Below, piece after piece: positions 16,839-25,054 of a DNA stretch of 64,000 nt. Numbering within the stretch: the stretch's first letter is position 1; every line of letters starts with the position of its first letter. Under the pieces are notes generated by a model that was not told where the DNA came from, did no database searches, and was given only the letters and a program-made list of their open reading frames with translations. The stretch is from Spirosoma sp. KCTC 42546. GTDB lineage: Bacteria; Bacteroidota; Bacteroidia; Cytophagales; Spirosomataceae. A program made the translations under genes and the position numbers. The stretch spans positions 992,001-1,056,000 of the forward strand of contig NZ_CP041360.1 in assembly GCF_006965485.1 (NCBI RefSeq), written 5' to 3'.

Positions 16839-19232
16839 TTACCTCACCTCCAGTTCATCTATCATCAGTTTAGCAGCTTTGCCGGGGTAACGTAAACCTG
16901 CGGGTACCTGGCCAACGTTTCGGGCGATGATGCGTACATAGCGGGCAGTGGTGGCCTGAAAGTCGAAGGGGAGCCGAACAAAGGCACGCTTACCCCCTTC
17001 GGCAGTATTGGTTTTAGCGGTCAATGCCGGTATGAACGTTTTACCGTCCTCCGAAAGCGAAATCTCGACCTGTTTGGGCAAACAGATGTTCTTCGCGGTG
17101 TATTTCAGAAAGCCAACCCGAACGCTTTCAACTGATTCTGGCTTGCCGAGGTCAATAACCACGTTCAGATCATTTTTAAAGGCTACGACATTGGCAACTT
17201 CATAGCCACCCATGCCGCCTGTTACGCCATCGGTCAGGCTGTAATTGCGATCGGGTCTATCGCTGAGGGGTGCATTGAGGAACGTATAGGACTTACCGGT
17301 TGCCTTCGAAACGATATATTCCTTTTCCACCTTTGCCAGTTGGCTGAGGGGCTTCCCATTGACAAACGTCGCTGTTCGGATGGTTGCTGACTTGCTGAGG
17401 AGGATTGGTTTTTCGTACAAGGGAGATTCCCCGGATGGAATTCGGCCATCCAGCGTGTAGCGAATGTCAGCAGGCTGCTTTCCGGCTAAGAGAGTCACTT
17501 CTACATGACCATCTGGGGTGGATTTGCCTGAGGGAAGGGCGTCGTAGATAGTTCGGGCGAAGTTGACATCCAAGTTCGTTAATCGCTCGAAATGCGTTGT
17601 TAAACGACGGGTAAAATCATCGTAATTTTTCTGGGTTAGCGGGGTCCAGGCAACCTCAGCCATAGCGGCTGCACGGGGCCAGATCATGTATTCCGCCTGC
17701 TCGGGTGTTTGGATATACTCCGTCCAGATGTTACCCTGTGCCCCCAGAATATGGATTGCCTCTGTTGGCGACAGTCCGGCGGGCGTAGGATCATACGAAT
17801 ACACTTTCTCCAGGGGCAAAAAACTACCGAAAGCGGTAGGTTCCTGCGCCGGATCACCCTGATAATGATCGAAATAGCAAAACTGGCCGGGTGTCATAAT
17901 CACATCGTGGTGTTGGCGGGCGGACTGTATGCCTCCTTTAACACTACGCCAGCTCATGACAGTTGCGTTCGGTGATATACCACCTTCCAGAATCTCATCC
18001 CAACCAATAATTCGACGACCTTTTGAGGTCACAAATTTATCGATGCGGGTGATGAAATAGCTCTGAAGTTGATTCTCATTTTTGAGCTTTTCCCGCTTCA
18101 TAAGCTGCTGACAAAACGCACTTTTTCGCCAGGCGGCTTTCGGGCATTCATCTCCTCCGATATGAATGTATTTGCCTGGAAATAAATCCATTACTTCGGT
18201 GAGTACATCCTGTAAAAACGAAAATGTCTTTTCCGTTGGGCAGAACACATCCTCGAACACGCCCCATTTCGTAGCCACCTGATAAGGCCCTGGTGCACAA
18301 GCTAGTTCTGGGTAGGCGGCCAAAGCAGCCAGCGCATGACCAGGCATTTCAATTTCAGGCACTACATTGATATACTTCGTTGCTGCATAGCGAACTACCT
18401 CTCGGATTTCGTCCTGGGTATAAAAACCACCATAGGGCTTCCCGTCAAACTCCTGTGGGTCAAAGTCATCGTAATGGCCAAGTATCGTTTCGCTTCGTCG
18501 GGAACCGATCTGCGTTAGTTTTGGGTACTTTTTGATTTCGATACGCCACCCCTGATCATCCGTCAGATGCCAGTGGAAGTTGTTGAACTTATGGAGCGCC
18601 ATTAGATCCAGATACTTTTTGATAAAGGCTACCGAAAAAAAATGTCGACCAACATCAAAACTCATCCCTCGATACCGGTAGCGAGGTTTGTCCTGAATCC
18701 GGCAGGCGGGAATGGGTAGAGCGTGGCGCAGGGGGCTTGGCGCAGGGACAATTAACGCCCCCCTGCTCCCTGCGCCATGCTCTACGCCAAAAACCACCGG
18801 TGGCAGGAGCTGATACAGCGTTTGAACCGCGTAGAAAAATCCTTTTGGACTGGCGGCTTCAATCGTTACGAGCTGAGGAGTTACGTCGAGGTGATAGCCT
18901 TCGTCGCCCATCGTTGTGTCGCGCAGGGGCAGAAACTGAATTAAGTTTGCGCCTGCATTCTGGCCCGACTGGGGTGTTTTGTCAAGGTTTCGAACAGTAA
19001 GAGTTAAGCCACTGCTGCCACTAATCCGTTGCGTAAACTGCTCGGCAATTGCTTTCACATCTGCCTGCGCAAACGGTACTATAACCGTTGTGCGCTGACT
19101 GACAATGAATTCGCCAGCGCGGGGTTCGAGTTGCGCCGGGCGAGGAATGATTGTATAGCGATCCGTAGATTGGCAAAGGCCGGGTACTAACTGCAAACTG
19201 AGTGCAGTGATGAGCAATAAGCGGGTAAGCAT
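16839..19232 (-). CDS. GH20 beta-N-acetylhexosaminidase with an in-frame palindrome-encoded insert
   Basis: The 797-residue secreted enzyme has a signal peptide, a GH20b N-terminal domain (about 25-145), and the GH20 barrel (about 185-530). The catalytic pair D361-E362 lies in YIHIGGDECPKAAW, and FHWHLTDDQGWRIEI is also present. A chitobiase C-terminal-like segment (about 565-640) and an F5/8 (discoidin)-type domain (about 660-797) follow. It should release terminal GlcNAc or GalNAc from glycans in the periplasm or outside the cell. Residues about 150-173, between GH20b and the barrel, are encoded by a palindromic element (18716-18785) and look foreign to the fold. They lie in a linker, so activity is probably retained. 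Confidence 0.95.
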   Translation of the reverse strand: MLTRLLLITALSLQLVPGLCQSTDRYTIIPRPAQLEPRAGEFIVSQRTTVIVPFAQADVKAIAEQFTQRISGSSGLTLTVRNLDKTPQSGQNAGANLIQFLPLRDTTMGDEGYHLDVTPQLVTIEAASPKGFFYAVQTLYQLLPPVVFGVEHGAGSRGALIVPAPSPLRHALPIPACRIQDKPRYRYRGMSFDVGRHFFSVAFIKKYLDLMALHKFNNFHWHLTDDQGWRIEIKKYPKLTQIGSRRSETILGHYDDFDPQEFDGKPYGGFYTQDEIREVVRYAATKYINVVPEIEMPGHALAALAAYPELACAPGPYQVATKWGVFEDVFCPTEKTFSFLQDVLTEVMDLFPGKYIHIGGDECPKAAWRKSAFCQQLMKREKLKNENQLQSYFITRIDKFVTSKGRRIIGWDEILEGGISPNATVMSWRSVKGGIQSARQHHDVIMTPGQFCYFDHYQGDPAQEPTAFGSFLPLEKVYSYDPTPAGLSPTEAIHILGAQGNIWTEYIQTPEQAEYMIWPRAAAMAEVAWTPLTQKNYDDFTRRLTTHFERLTNLDVNFARTIYDALPSGKSTPDGHVEVTLLAGKQPADIRYTLDGRIPSGESPLYEKPILLSKSATIRTATFVNGKPLSQLAKVEKEYIVSKATGKSYTFLNAPLSDRPDRNYSLTDGVTGGMGGYEVANVVAFKNDLNVVIDLGKPESVESVRVGFLKYTAKNICLPKQVEISLSEDGKTFIPALTAKTNTAEGGKRAFVRLPFDFQATTARYVRIIARNVGQVPAGLRYPGKAAKLMIDELEVR
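18716..18785. repeat. Palindromic element inside the GH20 coding sequence
   Basis: The arms 18716-18733 and 18768-18785 are reverse complements with one mismatch in 18. The interior repeats the word ggcgcaggg. The element is read in frame through the hexosaminidase and contributes about 24 residues rich in Gly, Ala and Pro. Its design matches the intergenic word-palindromes of this window. Confidence 0.75.
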
Positions 19233-19330
19233 AGAAATTCTAAAGCTGGCTACTAACTTGCCAATTCAATCTATAAACGTACAAAAGGCGGTGGCTTGTT
19301 GTACATGGAAAAAACAACGCATTCGGGTAC

Positions 19331-19951
19331 GTGAAGAAATCGCTAGCTGTATTAATTTTTTGTGTCTACTGGTCATGTTCACAGGCACAAACAACTACCG
19401 AGGCAGGCCCTGCCGAAACCCATCATTACGCCATTGACATTGCCGGTATTCGCGTGGGTACGATGACAGCCGTGCGACAGACAATGGCTAATGACCAAAC
19501 CGTATATACGCTGATCAGCGATGTGAACGTGAATTTGCTGGTGTATACCGTGAAAATCTATTACAAGGTTATCAACCGATTTGAGGGTAAAAAAATGGTA
19601 CTTTCGACGGTTGATGTACACACTAACCGGGGCGATTTTACGTCCCGAACCGAGTGGAAAGGAGATCACTATGATATCAATGCCGACCAGTATAAGTACA
19701 AGCGTCAGACTATTGAAAGTAAAAATATTGATTTTTCAAGTTCTCTTTTGTACTTTTACGAACCACTAGGACGAAATAAAGTCTATGCCGAGTATTTCGG
19801 CGATTATTTCACCCTAAACCGGACTGCTTCCGGAACCTACCACGCCACCATTGATGACCGGGCCGACGACTACATTTATCAGAATGGTCGTTTAGTAAAA
19901 GTGATTAAACATAATTCAGTGAAGAATTTCATAGTGCGGCTGCTGGATTAG
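19331..19951 (+). CDS. DUF6134 family exported protein
   Basis: The 206-residue protein starts at GTG, since no ATG precedes the signal peptide (MKKSLAVLIFCVYWSCSQAQ). The body matches DUF6134 by pattern: HHYAIDIAGIRVGTMTAVRQ, a central TYTLISDVNVNLLVYTVKIY-type strand series, and SRTEWKGDHYDINADQYKY. Function is unknown. The beta-strand composition and export suggest a periplasmic or outer-membrane-associated protein. It lies divergent to the hexosaminidase gene, with a 98-bp gap. Confidence 0.75.
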   Translation: MKKSLAVLIFCVYWSCSQAQTTTEAGPAETHHYAIDIAGIRVGTMTAVRQTMANDQTVYTLISDVNVNLLVYTVKIYYKVINRFEGKKMVLSTVDVHTNRGDFTSRTEWKGDHYDINADQYKYKRQTIESKNIDFSSSLLYFYEPLGRNKVYAEYFGDYFTLNRTASGTYHATIDDRADDYIYQNGRLVKVIKHNSVKNFIVRLLD

Positions 19952-20048
19952 TAACGTAGAGTCAGGACATAGTGAGAAGCCGCTGAGTATCGAGTGCCGT
20001 TTGGACTGAACGGCGTAGTAGCGTACCCACCGTAACCCACTACTGTTA

Positions 20049-21377
20049 ATGACGAAACTATTCCTGATAGTATCGGCTGGAGTCGGCTGTATCACCCTCA
20101 TCGCCCAATCGGCTGTTGCTCAAACCAGCCAGTTCCTCGCCCTAAACGTTGCTACACCTGTTAAGGCTCTAACGAATCGGTTAGCGTTTGCCAGCATCGA
20201 GGAAAGCCCCGTTCATTTCTGTGGAGAAAATATACCCACAAACCACCCGGCTATTGTTGAACGCTGGACGCGTACCCTCAATCATCAGGCAGCTTTAGCG
20301 GCAGACCTGACCGTATTGAAACGCCGGGCATCGGTAGTTTTCCCCATTATCGAGCCGATTCTAAAAAAATACCGGATTCCTTCCGACTTTAAATTTCTGC
20401 CTCTGCTCGAAAGTGCCGTTACCAACCGGGCTGTTTCCCGAAAAGGAGCGGCTGGTTTCTGGCAATTGATGCCGCAAACCGCTCAGTCGCTTGGGTTGAA
20501 TGTATCCCACCGGCGCGATGAACGCTTCAATCTCTTGAAAGCAACTCATGCTGCCTGCCGATACATTAATGAACTATATGATCAATTAGGCTCCTGGATG
20601 CTCGTTGCAACGGCCTATAATGCTGGGCCTAACTACATTCAGCAGCTCAGCCGTCAGCATCCGGATATGCATCCTATGGCGTTGCCGTACCGCGCTGCCG
20701 AAACCAAAGCGTATCTGTTTCAAACAGTTGCAATTAAGGAGTTGCTGACTCGTCCACAGGCATATCGTGACCGTCTGAGTGCCCGGAATCTGGAAGCCCT
20801 GAGCGAGGGAGCTGACCCGGTTGCATCTGCCGAACGGGCGGTGATCCTGGCATCCTTCGATATGGATGAACGGGATGTGGCAAAGGCTACCCTAAACGGA
20901 CTTGGCGTTGATGAACAGGCATTAGAGAAGGGAATAACATTTGTTACGGATTCGACAACAACGGTTGTGCTGTTGAACGACGATGAACCAGCAACCGAAG
21001 TCGTCCCGAAAAAATCGACACCTACAGACAATCAGGTTGCACCAGCTGAACCAGCATCTGCCCCGTCTGTTATGCGGTTGGTAACCCGTAGCCTGAGCGA
21101 AGGCCCATTAACCGAAGGGAAATTGTGTTTGTTTCAGGTGGTGCAACCCATTACCTTGAACGGCCGAACCTTTGCCGTTGGCGATATGATTCAGGCACAC
21201 ATCGAAGTTATTGATGCGGGATCGAACCGGGTTTTCCTGCGTACCGATCAACTGACGACCGCTCAGACCCAGGAAACCTTCGCTCTCAAATTAGTCGCCA
21301 CAGAAGAACCCAGGCATCCGGGTGTTGCACTCCCCGCTCGGTTAGAAGGCTGGACGTTGAGTTGGGAGGTTCTATAG
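20049..21377 (+). CDS. Lytic transglycosylase (SLT/MltD-like) with C-terminal extension
   Basis: The 442-residue protein has a signal peptide and an SLT domain (about 100-235). The catalytic Glu121 is in FLPLLESAVTNRAVSRKGAA, and the supporting motifs GFWQLMPQTAQSLGL and ATAYNAGPNYIQQ are present. It should cleave peptidoglycan glycan strands with formation of anhydro-MurNAc. The C-terminus lacks the LysM repeats of MltD. Instead, after a Thr/Pro/Ala-rich linker, a beta-rich domain (about 345-442, with GRTFAVGDMIQAHIEVI) follows. This domain resembles the barrel-like C-terminal region of TraM/TrbI-type proteins, which is only an impression. The gene is followed by a multi-hairpin repeat. Confidence 0.88.
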   Translation: MTKLFLIVSAGVGCITLIAQSAVAQTSQFLALNVATPVKALTNRLAFASIEESPVHFCGENIPTNHPAIVERWTRTLNHQAALAADLTVLKRRASVVFPIIEPILKKYRIPSDFKFLPLLESAVTNRAVSRKGAAGFWQLMPQTAQSLGLNVSHRRDERFNLLKATHAACRYINELYDQLGSWMLVATAYNAGPNYIQQLSRQHPDMHPMALPYRAAETKAYLFQTVAIKELLTRPQAYRDRLSARNLEALSEGADPVASAERAVILASFDMDERDVAKATLNGLGVDEQALEKGITFVTDSTTTVVLLNDDEPATEVVPKKSTPTDNQVAPAEPASAPSVMRLVTRSLSEGPLTEGKLCLFQVVQPITLNGRTFAVGDMIQAHIEVIDAGSNRVFLRTDQLTTAQTQETFALKLVATEEPRHPGVALPARLEGWTLSWEVL

Positions 21378-21388
21378 TTTTGAATTCT

Positions 21389-21492
21389 GTGGTGTCAGAT
21401 GCTTACATCTGACACACAAGAGGTTTCTCAAAACCGATTGACGCATTAGGTTTTAAGAAACCTAACGTGTCGGTTAGAGTAACCGACATCAC
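21389..21492. repeat. Multi-hairpin interspersed repeat, copy 1
   Basis: The ends are gtggtgtc and gacatcac. Inside are a hairpin around tgtcagatg, the palindrome-like ggtttctcaaaacc, a matching ggttttaagaaacct, and a second hairpin around gtcggtta. It corresponds closely to the reverse complement of copy 2 (28200-28306). It sits between convergent genes. Confidence 0.85.
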
Positions 21493-21508
21493 GTCACTCA
21501 TTCAAAAT

Positions 21509-22447
21509 TCATTCATTCAAAAGTACCTTCGGCCCCTGTTTATTAATTTCCGAAACGTAGGCTTCGCTAGTAATGCCGACAGACAAAAATGCCTGCTGCA
21601 TGGCTGCACCAACCTGCTCAGCGGTTTGCGCATCACGGCTGAGGGCGAACATCGACGGTCCCGAGCCAGAAATACTGCATCCCAGAGCGCCATTATCTAG
21701 CGCGGCCTGTTTGGCTTCATTGAACTCCGGGATTAAAATAGAGCGCACCGGCTCAATAATTACATCGACCAGCGAGCGGCTAATAAGGTCATAATCCGGT
21801 GTCATTAACCCCGCAATCAGGCCTGCCACATTACCCATCTGGATAATGGTGTTCTTTAGCGAGACTTCATTTTTGAGAATAAACCGGGCATCTTTCGTAT
21901 TCACCTCAATATCGGGATGAACAAGCGTACAGAACAGGTTAGCCGGCGTATCAATCCGAATAACATCCAACGGCTGGTAACTCCGAACCACCACAAAACC
22001 GCCTAACAAGGACGGGCCTACATTATCGGCATGGGCCGATCCGCAGGCAATTCGTTCGCCTTCCATAGCAAAAGGCAACAGCTTCAGGATGGGTAATGGT
22101 CGGCCAAGTAACTCATTGGCGGCAAACACACCGGCTACGGCACTAGCCGCGCTGGAACCTAAGCCGCTACCCAGGGGCATCTGCTTATGCAGTACAACAT
22201 CAAGGCCCACATCGAGCCGATTGATGTGCTTCAGGAAAGTTTGAATGGCAATACTGGCCGTATTTCGACCTGCTTCACGCGGAAGCCGGCCTTCATCCCC
22301 AATAATATCCGTAATCCGAACACCGGGCTCATCGCTGGCAGTGAGGGTAATCTGATCGCCGGGATTATCAACAGCAAACCCAAAAATATCAAACCCACAG
22401 GCTACATTGGCAACAGTAGCGGGGGCAAACACACGAATAGAATCCAC
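21509..22447 (-). CDS. thrB: Homoserine kinase
   Basis: The 312-residue protein is a GHMP kinase. The start VDSIRVFAPATVANVACGFD and the ATP-binding motif MPLGSGLGSSAASAVAG are diagnostic for ThrB. The C-terminal GCSISGSGPSMFAL loop is also present. It phosphorylates homoserine in threonine synthesis. The GTG at 22447 is chosen. It gives the usual family N-terminus and length, and a strong promoter at 22472-22500 lies inside the longer reading that would begin at 22525. No thrA or thrC is adjacent on the right, and a left neighbour in a thr operon is not seen either, so the gene appears separated from its pathway partners. Confidence 0.95.
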   Translation of the reverse strand: MDSIRVFAPATVANVACGFDIFGFAVDNPGDQITLTASDEPGVRITDIIGDEGRLPREAGRNTASIAIQTFLKHINRLDVGLDVVLHKQMPLGSGLGSSAASAVAGVFAANELLGRPLPILKLLPFAMEGERIACGSAHADNVGPSLLGGFVVVRSYQPLDVIRIDTPANLFCTLVHPDIEVNTKDARFILKNEVSLKNTIIQMGNVAGLIAGLMTPDYDLISRSLVDVIIEPVRSILIPEFNEAKQAALDNGALGCSISGSGPSMFALSRDAQTAEQVGAAMQQAFLSVGITSEAYVSEINKQGPKVLLNE

Positions 22448-22471
22448 GATAGAAGAAGAGGCAACAAAACG

Positions 22472-22500
22472 CAAAGGTAATGATTTGGCTTGGAAATCAA
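22472..22500 (-). promoter_or_regulatory. Bacteroidota-type promoter of thrB
   Basis: On the minus strand TTG (22500-22498), an 18-nt spacer and TACCTTTG (22479-22472) match the -33/-7 consensus. Transcription would begin near 22465, about 18 nt before the GTG start. This decides the translation start. Confidence 0.75.
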
Positions 22501-22546
22501 TTTTGTATCGAGCGTCTGTTGCCAATTCAGTTGATACTTGACCAAT

Positions 22547-22951
22547 CTACTTTATTCGTAAAAAGCCCAGGTGGCACCCTTCAAAACAGGACTGGTACAG
22601 GCGAAGTGTATCACTACTTAGATAAACTTGTTCGGTATACTCACTGGCGCTGGGGATGAAGCGAATCCGGATCATCTGATTCAGACTATCAAGACGAAAC
22701 CGGCTGAATGCCTGATAGGTCTTTAAGTTATCCCCCTGCGCCTGTAGATGACCATCAGCTGTAAACGTTACGTATTGCTCAGGTTTGGATGGAATCTTAT
22801 CGATGATATAGCCAGCACCTGGTGAATAGCCTCGTTCAAACAGTTGCCATGTGCCGGGTAAGCCACTTCCCTGTATGGGTATTATGGAATCGTCGGAATG
22901 GCAATTAATAAGGGTAGCCAAGAGTGTGAGAATAATCAGCCAGCGGTTCAT
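22547..22951 (-). CDS. Small lipoprotein, lipocalin-like
   Basis: The 134-residue product has a lipoprotein signal (MNRWLIILTLLATLINC, Cys17). A small beta-rich domain contains LPGTWQLFERGYSPG, YVTFTADGHLQAQG and a closing EGCHLGFLRIK. The GTWQLxE opening and FTADGHL strand are typical of lipocalin-like Bacteroidota lipoproteins. The two cysteines near the end could form a disulfide. Function is unknown. It precedes thrB on the same strand, but thrB has its own promoter. Confidence 0.6.
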   Translation of the reverse strand: MNRWLIILTLLATLINCHSDDSIIPIQGSGLPGTWQLFERGYSPGAGYIIDKIPSKPEQYVTFTADGHLQAQGDNLKTYQAFSRFRLDSLNQMIRIRFIPSASEYTEQVYLSSDTLRLYQSCFEGCHLGFLRIK

Positions 22952-23048
22952 AGGTTACCTTTTTTCTATATAGGACTCTATTGACGACAAAAAGGTTGGA
23001 AGCGCCTAATTTTCGTATAAGGATTATTACTTACTTATTTAATTCATA

Positions 23049-23077
23049 TTTGTCTTATTATCAGTAGGTTATATTTG
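23049..23077 (+). promoter_or_regulatory. Bacteroidota-type promoter for the PHSGT-repeat gene
   Basis: TTTG (23049-23052), a 17-nt spacer and TATATTTG (23070-23077) fit the consensus with a slightly short spacer. Transcription would begin near 23084, about 100 nt before the ATG. Confidence 0.5.
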
Positions 23078-23187
23078 AATATTAGTAGATTAAATTTTCA
23101 TTGTTGCTGCCACGCTTTCTGGGCAAGTGGCGTATAGTCAGTTAACCCCTGAATAGGTTCCTATTTATTTACTTAACCGATAATCTA

Positions 23188-23574
23188 ATGAAGAAACTGA
23201 TTGTAGCTGGTTGTGTTGTAACAGCTTTGCTGGGCGGATACGCCTGTACGAAGAGTTCAGATCTGTCACCTGATGATACCAGTGCCGCGGCACGTACCTC
23301 ATCTACACAGTCTGGCTCAGTCACTAGTCCTCACAGCGGTACGGATACACGACCACATAGTGGCACGGATGGTCACGGTGGACCTCACCTGGGAGGGCCA
23401 CATAGTGGTACCAATACTCCTCCTCACAGCGGTACGGATACACCACCCCACAGTGGTACCGGTACCCCACCGCATAGTGGTACGGGCACTCCACCCCACA
23501 GCGGTACTGATACACCCCCTCATAGTGGTACGGGTGGCCCCGGAGGCCCTCCACGTGGCCCGAAACATGGCTAA
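23188..23574 (+). CDS. Low-complexity PHSGT-repeat lipoprotein
   Basis: The 128-residue protein has a lipoprotein signal (VTALLGGYAC, Cys20) and a short Ser/Thr-rich linker. From about residue 48 it carries eight PHSGT units, five of them in a tight 8-residue tandem (PHSGTxTP). It ends GGPRGPKHG-like and is rich in Gly and Pro. The histidines, one per unit, could bind metal ions such as Zn or Ni, which is an inference. No known domain is present. The matching 24-bp DNA repeats would allow copy-number change by slippage. It is a single-gene unit with its own promoter and terminator. Confidence 0.7.
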   Translation: MKKLIVAGCVVTALLGGYACTKSSDLSPDDTSAAARTSSTQSGSVTSPHSGTDTRPHSGTDGHGGPHLGGPHSGTNTPPHSGTDTPPHSGTGTPPHSGTGTPPHSGTDTPPHSGTGGPGGPPRGPKHG

Positions 23575-23580
23575 CCAGCA

Positions 23581-23623
23581 CGTAAAAAAGCCAGCCCTTG
23601 TCAAAAGGGCTGGCTTTTTTACG
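23581..23623 (+). terminator. Intrinsic terminator after the PHSGT gene
   Basis: A perfect 19-bp stem (arms 23581-23599 and 23605-23623 approximately) with a very short loop includes an aaaaaagccagccctt arm. The complementary T-rich side follows the GC core. It starts 6 nt after the stop codon. Confidence 0.85.
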
Positions 23624-23708
23624 CGACAAGAGCTATTCTATTGATTCTAAGAGATTCTACAGAGTTGACAATTCGGCCCAACAGAATCTAATTTGGTCAG
23701 TCATTAAC

Positions 23709-24188
23709 TTACTCCCCGAACAAGCTGTTCCACATACCTTTAGCCTTTTCTTTAGCGACTTCGATCTGGAGGGCTGCTTCGGCTTTTAGTTCGTCTAATT
23801 TGACCTGTGCAGCTTCCAATTGGACAGCGGCTTCAGCCTTCATTTCATCAAATTTATCTTCGGCTACATCCGATAATTCATCAGCTTTCGCGGCAGCGGC
23901 AGCAAACGCTGTTTCGGCCTGAGCCTGTAAATTGGCCAGGTTTTCGGCTGTAGAAGCTTTAGCGGCTTCAAAATGCTCCGAGGCTTTCGCTTTTATACCG
24001 TCAATATCAATGTCTTTTCCAAGCTCCTGCGCCTGAGCAACCAGTTTGTCTTTCAATTCGTCAAGCTGAGTGGCGGCTGAGTCGAGGTGCTGACTTGCTT
24101 CTGCTTTAAAGGCTTCCAGTTTTTCGGCGGTTGTTGCTTTGGCTGCCTGAACGTCTTCGGCAGCTTTGGCTTTTTCGTTGTTTTCCAT
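23709..24188 (-). CDS. Ala/Glu/Lys-rich helical repeat protein
   Basis: The 159-residue protein is almost entirely charged amphipathic helix, with recurring segments such as AEKLEAFKAEASQHLDSAA, AKASEHFEAAKASTAENLA and KLDELKAEAALQIEVAKEKA. The roughly 11-residue spacing resembles LEA-like or apolipoprotein-type repeats and suggests coiled-coil or surface-binding behaviour. There is no signal peptide, so it is probably cytoplasmic. The end (KGMWNSLFGE) is hydrophobic and distinct. Function is unknown, and a stress or structural role is only a guess. Confidence 0.7.
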   Translation of the reverse strand: MENNEKAKAAEDVQAAKATTAEKLEAFKAEASQHLDSAATQLDELKDKLVAQAQELGKDIDIDGIKAKASEHFEAAKASTAENLANLQAQAETAFAAAAAKADELSDVAEDKFDEMKAEAAVQLEAAQVKLDELKAEAALQIEVAKEKAKGMWNSLFGE

Positions 24189-24334
24189 AGAATTCGTTTG
24201 TGGGATTTTGCGTAAAGTTGAGAAAATTGCGAAGAAAGCTACGTAGAATCGGATGAAAGGGAGGAAGGGGTAGTAAAGGGACGAAAAGAAGGATAAAAAA
24301 GAACATCAAGTTCCGTTCATTCCTCACGTCCTTT

Positions 24335-24901
24335 TCAACCAAGCCGTCTTATTATCAAACTATTAACTAGCTCAAAAAGGCCCGCTGGCTTGAGGGTACG
24401 CCAGTTGGCAATATCGAGCGTACCACCGAAATTGATGTAGTAATCGAGGTGGTATTTTTTCCATTCCCGTTCGATAAACTCGGGGGAGTGAATAGCCGCG
24501 ATCCAGCCGTCTTCTACATCCTCGAACCATTCCTCATAATAACTATCGTCGGAGCCGTGGAAATTGAGAATGTTCTCGCTGATCAGAATGAAATATTTGA
24601 TGCCTTCCTGAACGAGCGGATCAATAACCTGGCGCTTCAGATACATAATGTCGTTGTGAAGCGTGTCATTCCACTCGCCAAACAGTTCGATCACAACAAA
24701 CTGGCGGTCGTAGTTAGCGAATAGAATCTTGCAATAGAGCGTTTCAGAACCTATTTCATCCCATAGCGGGTGAATGTAGTAGCCATAAATATCATTTTCA
24801 TACTGCTGCATATTGTACTCCCGTTCGTGAAACGGTGACCGCTCATCTTCCGACGCGGTATAGTACTTCTCCCAGCCATAGAAGGGTTCAATATCTTGCA
24901 T
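24335..24901 (-). CDS. Conserved-looking 188-aa protein, function unknown
   Basis: The product is acidic and very rich in Tyr, Trp and Glu, beginning MQDIEPFYGWEKYYTASEDE. The core alternates strands and helices (SETLYCKILFANYDRQFVVI, then ELFGEWNDTLHNDIMYLKRQ), with no signal peptide or membrane segment. The composition and uninterrupted normal codon use suggest a real cytoplasmic protein. I do not recognise a family. It is divergent from the SDR gene, with a palindrome in the gap. Confidence 0.6.
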   Translation of the reverse strand: MQDIEPFYGWEKYYTASEDERSPFHEREYNMQQYENDIYGYYIHPLWDEIGSETLYCKILFANYDRQFVVIELFGEWNDTLHNDIMYLKRQVIDPLVQEGIKYFILISENILNFHGSDDSYYEEWFEDVEDGWIAAIHSPEFIEREWKKYHLDYYINFGGTLDIANWRTLKPAGLFELVNSLIIRRLG

Positions 24902-24926
24902 AAGTCAATGAGTGAATTGATGAATA

Positions 24927-24971
24927 AGTGACTGAGCGAATAGGTGAGCCGAAGTTATTCGCTCAGTCACT
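24927..24971. repeat. 16-bp palindrome between divergent genes
   Basis: The arms 24927-24942 and 24956-24971 are exact reverse complements (agtgactgagcgaata) with a 13-nt loop. Related words (gagtgaatt, gttcactta) extend on both sides. Because the flanking genes diverge, it cannot serve as a normal terminator for either. Confidence 0.8.
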
Positions 24972-25054
24972 CATTTCCTCGTTCACTTATTATAAAAAGA
25001 CATAACGTTAACGTACGCGCGATTGTTGACGTAGAGAATGGGTATGTTTACAGA

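Noticed and set aside
22448..22525. N-terminal extension of homoserine kinase
   Set aside because: It spans the thrB promoter, and the GTG at 22447 gives the normal family start.
23330..23560. Regular DNA repeats resembling a CRISPR array
   Set aside because: The unit is an in-frame 24-bp coding repeat without unique spacers, and no cas genes are present.
23317..23604. Long antisense ORFs across the PHSGT repeat
   Set aside because: They are by-products of the 24-bp repeat, which is open in several frames. The plus frame has a lipoprotein signal, promoter and terminator.
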